A DNA stretch of 64,000 bases. It comes from Halomonas sp. QHL1 (GTDB lineage Bacteria > Pseudomonadota > Gammaproteobacteria > Pseudomonadales > Halomonadaceae). Below are positions 1 to 8,019 of this stretch, one piece after another. Positions within the stretch are counted from its first letter, which is position 1. Each line of letters starts with the position of its first letter. The notes beneath the pieces are model-generated. The model saw only the letters and a program-made list of their open reading frames with translations, was not told the origin of the DNA and searched no databases. The stretch is taken from assembly GCF_001882345.1 (NCBI RefSeq), contig NZ_MINL01000001.1, positions 499,944 through 563,943 of the forward strand, in the 5' to 3' direction. Both the position numbers and the translations under genes were made by a program.

Positions 1-551
1 CCTATTACCGTTCTGATTGGTTACTTGAGAATATTTTGGTTTTTATGGCAGTGCCTGTGTTGGGATGGATCTGGTATTGGAGAAATATCTCACGTCTAGC
101 CTGGAGTTGTATTTTTCTCTTCTTGGTATTCCATGAAATCGGTTCACATTACACTTATTCCGAGGTGCCATATGATATTTGGTGGCAAAAACTGTTTGGT
201 TTCTCTTTAGATCATAGCCTTGGCTTCGAGCGTAATCAGTATGATCGATGGGTGCATTTCCTCTATGGTTTATTAATATTGCCACTTGTGGCGGAGCTGA
301 TGGAAAGGCTTTTTCCCATAGATTCCTGCCTGCGATGTCTTATTCCGGTGATGATTATTATGTCTCATTCATCGCTCTATGAACTTGTTGAATGGCTTTC
401 AGTAGAAGTATTTGGCGGCGAGTTAGGCCAAGCCTATCTGGGTGCGCAGGGAGATATCTGGGATGCTCAAAAAGATATGGCACTGGCACTTATGGGAGCA
501 CTAATAGCGTGTGTGATTTATTATATGAAACGGCAATTTGAAAAGCCCTAA
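1..551 (+). CDS. DUF2238 (YjdF-like) inner-membrane protein, 5' end cut by window
   Basis: The reading frame is open back to base 1, so the gene begins outside the window. A TTG at 36 is only an internal codon. The protein is very hydrophobic, with about five membrane segments. It has the family landmarks of DUF2238: an N-terminal W..EN segment, a conserved FHEIG/HYTY region (His and Glu inside a helix), YDRWVHFLYG, and YELVEW near the C-terminus, followed by a GAQGDIWDAQKDM segment. E. coli YjdF is the named member. Its function is unknown, and the conserved membrane-embedded His, Asp and Glu residues suggest metal or proton handling (inference). It has no operon partner here, because the next gene is convergent. 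Confidence 0.8.
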   Translation, partial: YYRSDWLLENILVFMAVPVLGWIWYWRNISRLAWSCIFLFLVFHEIGSHYTYSEVPYDIWWQKLFGFSLDHSLGFERNQYDRWVHFLYGLLILPLVAELMERLFPIDSCLRCLIPVMIIMSHSSLYELVEWLSVEVFGGELGQAYLGAQGDIWDAQKDMALALMGALIACVIYYMKRQFEKP

Positions 552-617
552 TTAATTCAACAATCACCCCTTAACTTAAGTAATCGAAAAGTATCGGTCA
601 GAGGGCGAACCCTATTT

Positions 618-962
618 TTATATAATACTGCATCCTTTGCAGCGTGTGGCATAGGGCAGTGCTTTCAGGCGCTCTGGCGCAATTAAACTTCCGCATTCCT
701 CGCAGTAATCACCCAGTTGCGCCTCAATACGCGCTAAGGCGAGTTCTACCTGGGTGAGCTCTGACGTAGCTTCATCTTCAAGTTGCTCAACCACTTCGTC
801 ATTCTGAGCTTGCGTTGCCTGCTCTTCAAGGTCTTTCTCCAGGGCGCCACTGATTCGATGCTGATGATCGTTGTAGCGCTGAAGCCGCTCTTGAAGTTCT
901 GTCCTCAGGCCTTCTAGCAGGGCCTTTCTATTTTGCGTACTGTCTTGTGTACTATCTTGCAT
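618..962 (-). CDS. DksA/TraR-family zinc-finger protein
   Basis: This 114-residue protein has a long charged, Glu-rich N-terminal helical region (about residues 10-75, predicted coiled coil). A C-terminal C4 zinc finger follows, CEEC then CKGC about 20 residues later, the signature of the DksA/TraR fold. Such proteins enter the RNA polymerase secondary channel and modulate promoters with or without ppGpp. The coiled-coil tip lacks an obvious DxxDxA motif, so it may act differently from DksA itself. The start is supported by GGAGG about 10 nt upstream on the minus strand. It lies downstream of phaC on the same strand with a 90-bp gap, so read-through is possible. Small DksA-like genes beside PHA or stress genes are plausible stress regulators (inference). 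Confidence 0.85.
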   Translation of the reverse strand: MQDSTQDSTQNRKALLEGLRTELQERLQRYNDHQHRISGALEKDLEEQATQAQNDEVVEQLEDEATSELTQVELALARIEAQLGDYCEECGSLIAPERLKALPYATRCKGCSII

Positions 963-1051
963 AGCTATATAGCCTCCAGCGATGTGAGTTAGTCATTAAT
1001 TTATAATAGATCATTTTCGAAGCACGTCTCTTGATACTGCTCACACTTGGC

Positions 1052-2779
1052 TCACTCTTGATGTACATAGCTACCTGGGGCGTCCGCGAGAGAGGGATAG
1101 CTCTTAGATCCGACGTTGGGCGACTGAGCAAATGGCCCTGAGCGTTCAGCTAGCCATGATTGCCATGCAGGCCACCATGAACCAGGTTGGCGGGGCGTGC
1201 GTTCCAGCCAGGTATCTGGGTCAATATAGGTATCGCCCTGGATGGCGGTGGCCATACGGTAATGCCGATGAGAATACTCTGGGGGACTGATGATACCCGC
1301 GTTATGGCCACCATTGGTTAGTAGAAAAGTGATTTCTGGTGCGTCCGAAAGTAGGTTCAGACGGTAAGTAGATCGCCATGGTGCGACATGATCCCACTCG
1401 GTGCCAACGCAGAAAATCGGCACTTGAATATTGCTGACCGTCACCGGCCGGTGATCCACCCGTAAACGGCCCTCAGCCAGATCATTGTTCAGAAAGAGAT
1501 TGCGCAGGTATTCCGAATGCATTCGGTAGGGCATGCGTGTCGCATCGCTGTTCCAAGCTATTAGATCGTTAATAGGTTGTCGAGTGCCAAGTAGGTACTC
1601 ATTGACAAGTCTCGACCAAATTAAATCGTTGGAACGCAATAATTGGAACACCCCCGACATTTGCTTGGTATCAAGAATACCCTGAGCCCACATCAAATCC
1701 TCAAGGAAAGTGAGCTGCTTCTCATCGATAAACATCATCAGCTCACCGGCCTCCCGAAAATCGGTCTGGGCGGCAAGTAGTGTTAACGAAGCCAAACGAT
1801 CATCACCATCACGCGCCATGGCCGAGGCGGTGATAGCCAACAGGGTCCCTCCCAGGCAATAGCCTACGGCATGAATCTTCTGATGAGGCACGATGTCTCC
1901 AATAACATCGAGACTCTCTAGAATACCCTGCCGTCGATAGTCATCCATTCCAAGGTCACGATCTTCTACCGTAGGGTTACGCCAGGAGATCATGAAAACG
2001 GTATGGCCTCGTTCGACCAAGTACTTAACCAGAGAGTTGTGAGGCGAAAGGTCCAGAATGTAATACTTCATGATCCAAGCTGGCACAATCAGCAAAGGTG
2101 TCGAGTAAACCTTCTCGGAGCCAGGTGAGTACTGAATTAGCTCAATCAGATGATTACGGTATACGACCTTGCCTGGTGTGACCGCAACATCGCGCCCGAC
2201 CACATAATTTTCAGTACCCTTTGGCTTCTTACCAAGAGTGTGATTCTGAATATCTTCGCACCAGTACTGCATTCCATTGAGTAAATTGGCACCGCCGCTC
2301 TTCAAGGTTTTTCTGATGACGACAGGGTTGGTAAGCAGATAGTTAGAAGGCGAGAACACATCAAGCCATTGGCGCGCACCGAACTCAACTGCTTGTTCGT
2401 GATGAGGTGATAGTCCGCGTAGACCGGTTGTGGCGTTATACCACCACTGCTGTTTGAGTAAAAAACTTTGGTAAATTATGTTGTAAGGGAAGAGTCGCCA
2501 AGCAGGATCCCGAAAACGTCGGTCTTGAGGTAATGGCTCTATACAGGGTTCAGCGTCAGGGTTGAGTGCTGAATGGCTTGCCCAAGAAATTAAACGTAGC
2601 TGTTTCTTCATGGCTTTAAGCACAAGGTGGGTCTGAGTCCCAGGCGACAGTGCTAGGCTAGATAGCCAATCCAGGTAAGTAAGTATGACTGAGGCGGGCG
2701 AAATGCCAAGGGTCAAGCCCGCCAACGAAGCACGTACAAGCCTATCTTGGTCTTCGTGCTGAGTATCGTCGAAGAACAT
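1052..2779 (-). CDS. phaC: Class I poly(3-hydroxyalkanoate) synthase
   Basis: It polymerises (R)-3-hydroxyacyl-CoA into polyhydroxyalkanoate at the granule surface. The protein is 575 residues, close to class I size. Features seen: an N-terminal PhaC_N-type domain (SPSNYLLTNP, about residue 140), then an alpha/beta-hydrolase fold with the synthase lipase box GYCLGG, whose Cys308 is the nucleophile. The catalytic Asp lies in the C-terminal WDH region, and the His is in GGHNAGI. PLLIVPAWIMKYYILDLSP is the standard oxyanion-side segment. The start has GAGG about 10 nt upstream. No phaA, phaB or phasin gene is adjacent, so the locus is a stand-alone polymerase. It is divergent from the cbpA/cbpM chaperone genes, with which it shares a 346-bp AT-rich promoter region. 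Confidence 0.93.
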   Translation of the reverse strand: MFFDDTQHEDQDRLVRASLAGLTLGISPASVILTYLDWLSSLALSPGTQTHLVLKAMKKQLRLISWASHSALNPDAEPCIEPLPQDRRFRDPAWRLFPYNIIYQSFLLKQQWWYNATTGLRGLSPHHEQAVEFGARQWLDVFSPSNYLLTNPVVIRKTLKSGGANLLNGMQYWCEDIQNHTLGKKPKGTENYVVGRDVAVTPGKVVYRNHLIELIQYSPGSEKVYSTPLLIVPAWIMKYYILDLSPHNSLVKYLVERGHTVFMISWRNPTVEDRDLGMDDYRRQGILESLDVIGDIVPHQKIHAVGYCLGGTLLAITASAMARDGDDRLASLTLLAAQTDFREAGELMMFIDEKQLTFLEDLMWAQGILDTKQMSGVFQLLRSNDLIWSRLVNEYLLGTRQPINDLIAWNSDATRMPYRMHSEYLRNLFLNNDLAEGRLRVDHRPVTVSNIQVPIFCVGTEWDHVAPWRSTYRLNLLSDAPEITFLLTNGGHNAGIISPPEYSHRHYRMATAIQGDTYIDPDTWLERTPRQPGSWWPAWQSWLAERSGPFAQSPNVGSKSYPSLADAPGSYVHQE

Positions 2780-3125
2780 TCGTATGTGGCCTCAAAGCTA
2801 GTGGTATTCTGTTTCTAACTATCCCTCTTTAATCATATTGCTTTTATAAAAACAATTTTACCTTATGTATAGTCAATAGCAGTAATATTGATCAATCAAG
2901 TTGTTGGGATTTTTTTAAATTAATTGCGTTATCTCAATTTTTTCGCATTTTAATGCTTTTTTACTATATTAAATTTTTATAATCTGAAAAATTACGCTAT
3001 ACCTACCCATAAGATGTTGCTTTTGGTCGGCCACAATAAACTGCGGACGCAGAAAGAAAAATAACTAACAACCTTCTTCATATGAGTATGGTCGTTTATA
3101 CGGACCTTTGCCGGAGCTTTCATAA
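2780..3125. promoter_or_regulatory. AT-rich divergent promoter region phaC / cbpA
   Basis: This 346-bp gap separates two divergent start codons. It is markedly AT-rich (runs such as TTTTTTAAATTAATTG near 2910-2925 and TTTTTCGCATTTTAATGC near 2938-2955), far more than the flanking genes. It must hold both promoters. No clear sigma-32 or FNR/CRP box could be assigned by eye. GGAG at 3113-3116 is the ribosome binding site for cbpA. Confidence 0.45.
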
Positions 3126-4067
3126 GTGGAATTTAAGGATTACTACCAAGTGTTGGGGGTGGGGAAGACCGCGACGGCCGAGGAGATCAAGAAGGCTTAT
3201 CGTAAGTTGGCGCGTAAGTTTCATCCCGATGTCAGTAAAGAACAAGATGCTGAACAGCGCATGCAAGAGGTTAACGAAGCCAAGGCGGTGCTATCGGATC
3301 CGGAGAAACGTCTCGCCTATGACCAGCTGGCCCAGCAGTATCGATCGGGGCAGGATTTCCAGCCATCTCCAGAATGGGATGCGGGCTTTGAGTTCAGTGG
3401 ACGTGGTTTCGAGGAGGCTGATCTCGGTGAGTTCAGTGATTTCTTTGCCAACCTGTTTGGTCAAGGCGGCCGGCACAGGCAAAAGGGCCGTAGCTATCAG
3501 ATGCGGGGCGAAGACCGTCATGCCAAGATCAATATCGATTTGAAAGATGCTTTCCACGGCGCTAGCCGTACGATCACTCTGCAAGTGCCGCAGGTGGATT
3601 CTCAGGGCCGTGTGGCCTCTCGGGAGCACACTCTCAGTGTTCAGATACCCAAGGGTATCAAGGCAGGCCAACATATTCGTCTTATGGGACAGGGCAGTCC
3701 TGGTGTTGGGGGCGGCCCATCGGGTGACCTTTATTTAGAGATTCACTTCTCGCTAGACTCGCAATATCGGGTCGAGGGGCGGGATGTATATCAAACGGTG
3801 CCAATAACTCCTTGGGAAGCCGCTCTAGGAGCGAGCATCGAAACGTCAACACCGTCAGGAATGGTGAGATTCAAGGTGCCTGCTGGGTCTCAAACCGGTC
3901 GTAAGCTGCGCCTCAAGGGGCGTGGAATTCCAGGTAAGGAGCCGGGTGATCTTTATGTGGAACTTAAAGTGGTCCTACCCCCGGCTGATACCGATAAGGC
4001 ACGAGAACTATATAAAACCATGGCACGTGAATTCGCTTTTGATCCGCGCCAACGAAAGGGAGGCTAG
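3126..4067 (+). CDS. cbpA: Curved DNA-binding protein / DnaJ-class co-chaperone
   Basis: The 313-residue protein starts with a J domain (residues 1-70) that includes DYYQVLGV, the HPD tripeptide (about residues 36-38) needed to stimulate DnaK ATPase, and KAYRKLARK. A Gly/Phe-rich linker follows, then two DnaJ C-terminal beta-sandwich domains, with no CxxCxGxG zinc repeats. That architecture is CbpA rather than DnaJ. CbpA binds curved DNA in stationary phase and works as a DnaK co-chaperone. The start codon is GTG at 3126, with GGAG about 9 nt upstream; the alternative ATG at 3082 is in another frame. It is followed 3 bp later by its inhibitor gene cbpM. Confidence 0.93.
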   Translation: MEFKDYYQVLGVGKTATAEEIKKAYRKLARKFHPDVSKEQDAEQRMQEVNEAKAVLSDPEKRLAYDQLAQQYRSGQDFQPSPEWDAGFEFSGRGFEEADLGEFSDFFANLFGQGGRHRQKGRSYQMRGEDRHAKINIDLKDAFHGASRTITLQVPQVDSQGRVASREHTLSVQIPKGIKAGQHIRLMGQGSPGVGGGPSGDLYLEIHFSLDSQYRVEGRDVYQTVPITPWEAALGASIETSTPSGMVRFKVPAGSQTGRKLRLKGRGIPGKEPGDLYVELKVVLPPADTDKARELYKTMAREFAFDPRQRKGG

Positions 4068-4070
4068 CAC

Positions 4071-4388
4071 ATGGCACAGCAGCATACCGTTAGCGGCGAA
4101 TTGATTGATGAGGCGACCCTTACGCTTGAGGATCTAGCTCGCGCCTGTTCGGTGAAACCTGATTGGGTCGTCGAACGCATTGAGAGCGGCTTGTTAGCCG
4201 ATGGTTCGCCCTATGTTGCGAACTGGCGTTTTACAAGCCGCGACCTGACCCGTGCCCGACGGATGTGCCAGTTGGAGCGTGACTTCGAGGCAGCGCCCGA
4301 GCTAGCAGCCCTGGCGACTGACCTGATAGAGGAGAACCAGCGTCTAAAGGGTAGGTTGCGAGCTGCTGGACTCGTTGATGACGAGTAA
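4071..4388 (+). CDS. cbpM: Chaperone modulator CbpM
   Basis: This 105-residue MerR-HTH-like protein has LTLEDLARACSVKPDWV at the N-terminus (the helix-turn-helix of the CbpM/YccV family) and a Leu-rich C-terminal helix (residues 70-100). In E. coli CbpM binds the J domain of CbpA and blocks both its co-chaperone and DNA-binding activities. A strong GGGAGG lies before the ATG and the cbpA stop is only 3 bp upstream, so the two are translated as one operon. Confidence 0.9.
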   Translation: MAQQHTVSGELIDEATLTLEDLARACSVKPDWVVERIESGLLADGSPYVANWRFTSRDLTRARRMCQLERDFEAAPELAALATDLIEENQRLKGRLRAAGLVDDE

Positions 4389-4407
4389 TAAACGCCATTC
4401 ACCTTTT

Positions 4408-4649
4408 ATGAACCTCGCCGATCATTACACCTTTAACAGCTTCAGGATCTCCTCTGCGATGGCGACTTTACCCTAGAACACTACTTGGACGCCGATGGCC
4501 CTAGCCAACTCTAGTTCCATGCCCAGTACTTTCCGGTGGCTACAATGGTCATTGATCTTTCCCCTGAATTAGCACCACTCGCTAAAAGAGATACTTATCA
4601 TTATGCAGCTCGTGAGTATACTTATCGAGTAACGAAAATTCGTCGTTAA
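4408..4649 (+). pseudogene. Decayed ORF remnant, family not recognised
   Basis: From 4443 to 4649 one frame reads as protein-like sequence (QDLLCDGDFTLEHYLDADG... AREYTYRVTKIRR) interrupted by a single in-frame TAG at 4512-4514. The ATG at 4408 is in a different frame, so a shift is also needed. Composition resembles a coding relic rather than random DNA. I could not place the family. It may alternatively be chance coding potential. Confidence 0.35.
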
Positions 4650-4689
4650 GCTACGTCATTTGGCAACTTTAGCATACGATCGTTTGACT

Positions 4690-4788
4690 TTATGCCAATA
4701 TATAGTGGAAATATTATGCCACAATGAGGTGGAATTGTGGTTGCGAGTCACTGTTTTCCCGTTACGCTTATGCCAAGATGAAGTGCAA
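4690..4788 (+). repeat. Three degenerate 21-bp repeats, transposon-end-like
   Basis: Three copies of a 21-bp motif begin TTATGCCA and end GTGGAA or GTGCAA. They lie at 4690-4710, 4714-4734 and 4768-4788. The first two starts are 24 bp apart and the next 54 bp. Spaced ~20-bp transposase-binding repeats near one end are characteristic of Tn7/Tn5053-like elements. No transposase gene is present, so at most this is an orphan end. Confidence 0.5.
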
Positions 4789-4810
4789 ACGACAATTTTT
4801 GTCGTTTGCA
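4784..4810. repeat. Perfect 12-bp inverted repeat, 3-nt loop
   Basis: TGCAAACGACAA, then TTT, then TTGTCGTTTGCA. It overlaps the third 21-bp repeat and is followed by further GACAAATTTTGCAA and GGCAAATTTTTT motifs up to 4853. It has no U-tract directly after the stem on the plus strand. It could be a transposon terminus or a regulator site. Confidence 0.6.
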
Positions 4811-5961
4811 ATGGAAAATGACAAATTTTGCAATAAATAATGGCAAATTTTTTTCCTACGTAAATTTCCTACATATATTCGTTGATAGTATTCCTACGCT
4901 CTAGATAGATCAAATCCAAGGCATCAAATTTTTGATTGGATCTCTGTATAAGAAGAACACTTCTGGTCATTTACTAAGCTACGATTAAATTTGTAATTCA
5001 TCATCCATCGACTGGATTCAAGTCGTTAATTTTATTTTCTTAACGTATATAGTGTTATTGTTCCGTCACTCGCAAGCCGCTGTTCAAGCTTTTACTTTAG
5101 GCTTGTCTTAGTATTTAGCACACTATAAGCCATATTATTATAAGGCAAGTTGATAGTGATTTATTTCGATTTAATGAAGGCATTTATTTTATATGAAGTG
5201 ATTATGAACGGCCTGTAAAATAATTTTCAGTTATAGAGTTAATTTATAATTTGTAAAAAATTATCTTAAGTGAGAAAGCTAGCCAAGCAATTAAACTTAT
5301 AGCTTTAGCATTAGAGTACTTTTAAGAATTGAAGGGTGTGACCGTAATAATAGATTCATATTATGACTAAGTAAATCGTATCAGATAAATGCTAGTTCAA
5401 TTTCGAAGCTATTTTGTCACCGACCGCCGAGGCTGCGTCGCGGGCGACCTCGCACATCTAATCTCGAAGCTCATACAGGTATCCTGCTTATACTGCGCTC
5501 GGGCCTACCTTAGTAAATGCTCCCCATTAGGTGATGACTTAGGGCGTCACTTGCTGACGCCTTCAGCGCTATCTGTGTGGCTGACAGTAGGCTGGCATTT
5601 CAGAGTGATTGCTTCGGACTCTACTGGTCATCTGTATTATGCGAATAGGCACGGCTGGGAGCGAACAGCGCCTCCATACAGGCAAAAAAGAGACTCGCCT
5701 ATTGGTCCTAATCCTGCGGACAGGGGGCATCAAACGTTACCTTCTCACAAACGACAGGGGGAGTCTGGACTTCCGCTATCGTGAGCCAACATAAACGACT
5801 ATCTGCCATTGTCAGATTTGCTCAATAACACTCCACCTGGATCAGTAGGGTGGCCCATATGCCTTTACACTGAATGCATAATATTAAGAGGAGATATTCA
5901 AAAAAGCTATGGCATCTACTAGGCGTGGAAAGTGAATGTCGATATTCAGAGCAGCAAGCCC
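4811..5961. other. AT-rich intergenic tract with no supportable gene
   Basis: Between 4811 and about 5380 the sequence is strongly AT-rich, with no plausible coding frame. From about 5390 to 5800 composition becomes mixed, and a 131-codon open frame exists (5389-5784) but has no ribosome binding site and no recognisable motif. ACAGGGGG occurs twice (about 5718 and 5755). The part near 5790-5860 resembles non-coding IS-terminal DNA, but I cannot assign it to a family. This looks like a graveyard between cbpM and the hydrolase. Confidence 0.4.
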
Positions 5962-7140
5962 CTACTTTGCAGCTTCATTCAATAATCTCTTTGGCAAATC
6001 CAGATAAAAAGTTTTTCCACCTATGACTGTATTGGGGGGAGAGTTTACAAAAACAACTGCTGCCGTTTTTTGCTCAGGATCAAACGATACTACAGAAGCT
6101 ACTCCCGGATCACTTCCGGTATGAGATGGAAGGCGACGCATGAACAAATAATACATCCAGTCTTCGAATTCATTATAATTAAACGATATCGCCTGGTACT
6201 GGTGCACCGAAGGATATTGAATCGTGTGATATTGCTTAATAAGGTCTTCGGAAATGAATTGATTTCCGTTTATGCGTCCACCGTCGACAATGAGTTTTAT
6301 AAATTTCAGATAGTCTTTCGTAGTTGTTCGCAGCTGTCCGTCTGGAAAAGCCGGATAACCGTAATGAGGTAGCATTTTAGGTGTAATATCTTTGTCCTCT
6401 TCAACGGGCAGCTGGTGAGGTCGCGCAATATTTTGGTGAGGGATATTGTTGAGAAACCAATATGAATTCATCATTTCCAGCGGTTCGAAGATTTCCTGGT
6501 TCATATATTCAGAAAAACTCAACCCTGAAATCTCTTCGACCGCATACCCAAGCAGTGCGTAACCCATATTGCTGTAGGACCAATATTGTCCGGGAGTTTC
6601 TTTGTAAAAGTTTTTCTTTGGATAATAATAGTCCCCCGATATAGTGAAATAATCCTGTACAAAATCCGAAAGTACAAGCGGCGAATCACCACCTTCTTCA
6701 ATGGTATAAAGAGGATCAAGCACCTCCCAGTTGTCCTGGATGGTGGAGGTGTGGGACAAAAGCATTCGAAAAGTTATGGAGTTACTAGGACTATGAGGAT
6801 TGACAACGGAGAAGGGGATATAACGGTTAATGTTATCGTCTAAATTTAACTTGCCCTCATCATGTAGCTTTAAGATAGCCAATGCCGTTACAGGTTTGGC
6901 AGAGGAGGCTATCATAAAGAGCGTACTATCATTGACGGCTTCGCCTGTTTTATAATTTCTGAAGCCGTAACTGCCGTGCCACTCATTTCCATTTGGACCT
7001 ACGTACCCCGCCTGTATCCCAATAATTCCGGCCTGATTTTTCTTATCTGTTATGTACTGATCCAGAGGCGTTGAGTTGCACGAGATCATAGTTACGGTAA
7101 CCAACAGCGATAGTAAAGCTATTGAGATCGCATTTCGCAT
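5962..7140 (-). CDS. Beta-lactamase-family serine hydrolase, lipoprotein
   Basis: This is a class C beta-lactamase/D-Ala-D-Ala carboxypeptidase-fold hydrolase. The SxxK nucleophile motif (SSAK) lies near residue 80, the YxN motif in YWSYSNMGYALLG, and the HTG third motif in SHTGSDPG. The start is taken at 7140 (MRNAISIALL) because a lipoprotein signal begins there, with TMISC as the lipobox; an in-frame ATG at 7197 would run into the neighbouring transposase remnant. The region upstream of 7140 has no Shine-Dalgarno but an AT-rich TAAATTAATT leader. The Ile/Asn/Lys-rich composition and low GC differ from the neighbours and resemble Bacteroidetes genes (inference), suggesting transfer. The substrate is unknown; esterase or peptidase are both possible. 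Confidence 0.8.
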   Translation of the reverse strand: MRNAISIALLSLLVTVTMISCNSTPLDQYITDKKNQAGIIGIQAGYVGPNGNEWHGSYGFRNYKTGEAVNDSTLFMIASSAKPVTALAILKLHDEGKLNLDDNINRYIPFSVVNPHSPSNSITFRMLLSHTSTIQDNWEVLDPLYTIEEGGDSPLVLSDFVQDYFTISGDYYYPKKNFYKETPGQYWSYSNMGYALLGYAVEEISGLSFSEYMNQEIFEPLEMMNSYWFLNNIPHQNIARPHQLPVEEDKDITPKMLPHYGYPAFPDGQLRTTTKDYLKFIKLIVDGGRINGNQFISEDLIKQYHTIQYPSVHQYQAISFNYNEFEDWMYYLFMRRLPSHTGSDPGVASVVSFDPEQKTAAVVFVNSPPNTVIGGKTFYLDLPKRLLNEAAK

Positions 7141-7189
7141 AATTAATTTATTTTGGTGATTGTCTGTTTGGAGGGATTTATTGACCTGA

Positions 7190-7636
7190 TTACGCATAAG
7201 AGTCAGCCATCTTCAGGAACCGGTGCGGCATCGGCGGCGTTCTTGCCGCCACCGTCAGAAAGCGCGGGATAATGGCCTTGAGGTCATAGCGTCGATTGAA
7301 CCGATACTCGAACTCGGCCAGGTAGCGTAGGGCATGCTGCCCGCGGATGGCATGGTAAGTGCCGGTGATCGCATTCTTGACGTTGCCCAGCAGGGTGTTG
7401 ACCCAGTTGAACTCGGGGTTCTCCACACTGGCACGCCCACCCCCTGTGATGTGGCAGTCATGGACGATGCCGCTCTTGCGCTGGGTCAGCAGATAGATGG
7501 CCAGAAACCAGGTGGTCAACGGCAGGTGCGTGGCATGGAGGAGGGCTGCTTGGCATTGCGCTTCCGTGCCGAAATGCTCGAGAAATGCCGGCAATGACAG
7601 GCCGGACTGAAACTGGATTGGGTTGCGTGCCATCAC
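7190..7636 (-). pseudogene. IS1595-family (ISXO2-like) transposase, internally deleted
   Basis: The 148-codon frame contains only pieces of a normally ~310-residue transposase. It has the N-terminal part (FQSGLSLPAFLEHFGTE), then a middle piece (LPLTTWFLAIYLLTQ), then the C-terminal DDE end (EFNWVNTLLGNVKNAITGTYHAIRG, with the catalytic N/K/GTYH region). The zinc-ribbon and most of the catalytic core are missing at the two joints (about 7550 and 7460). The frame stays open across both joints, but the protein cannot be active. It directly abuts the lipoprotein hydrolase. Confidence 0.8.
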
Positions 7637-7690
7637 GTTACCTCCTCTATTAGAGATAACATAGTCTAGGAGAGACTGACGGGATGGTGC

Positions 7691-7711
7691 CTGATTAACA
7701 TGAGTAATCAG
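7691..7711. repeat. Inverted repeat CTGATTA-N7-TAATCAG
   Basis: A perfect 7-bp inverted repeat lies 54 bp beyond the start of the IS1595 remnant. It may be part of the old IS terminus or a regulator site. No matching copy was seen on the far side of the hydrolase. Confidence 0.4.
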
Positions 7712-7812
7712 CCCACCTCATTCATCAGGGTGCCGAATGAGGGGGTTGAACCGAGTGATTCCCGGTACCGACCCACTTCACACCGTATGCGCGCGGGAAT
7801 ACTCGATTCCGA

Positions 7813-7929
7813 CCCCAAACCGGCTATTTCCTGCGCGCCATCATTCCGGTGGCCGAGGAGATGGGCATTCGCATGGCGATCCATCCTGACGTTCCGCCTC
7901 GCCCGCTGCTGCGAAGGTGTGGTTCGTAA
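7813..7929 (+). pseudogene. Mannonate dehydratase (uxuA) fragment
   Basis: About 33 codons read [14 protein letters not shown] then [15 protein letters not shown]. That is the conserved UxuA core, whose IHPDDPP segment supplies a metal-binding His. It runs into unrelated codons and a TAA at 7927. Nothing else of the gene is present. It indicates loss of a hexuronate catabolism locus or import of a scrap by recombination. Confidence 0.75.
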
Positions 7930-8019
7930 ACACATGTCGATCGTAAAGCCTGGCATTTTACTCGAGACGAAGTAAAATTAAAGTGCAAAAAAAGCAACAA
8001 TAAGAGCGGAGGTATCGGC

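Noticed and set aside
5389..5784. 131-codon open frame
   Set aside because: No ribosome site, no motif and Cys/Arg/His-rich non-natural composition.
7700..7975. 91-codon frame over the uxuA scrap
   Set aside because: The uxuA fragment is in another frame and the 91-codon product matches nothing.
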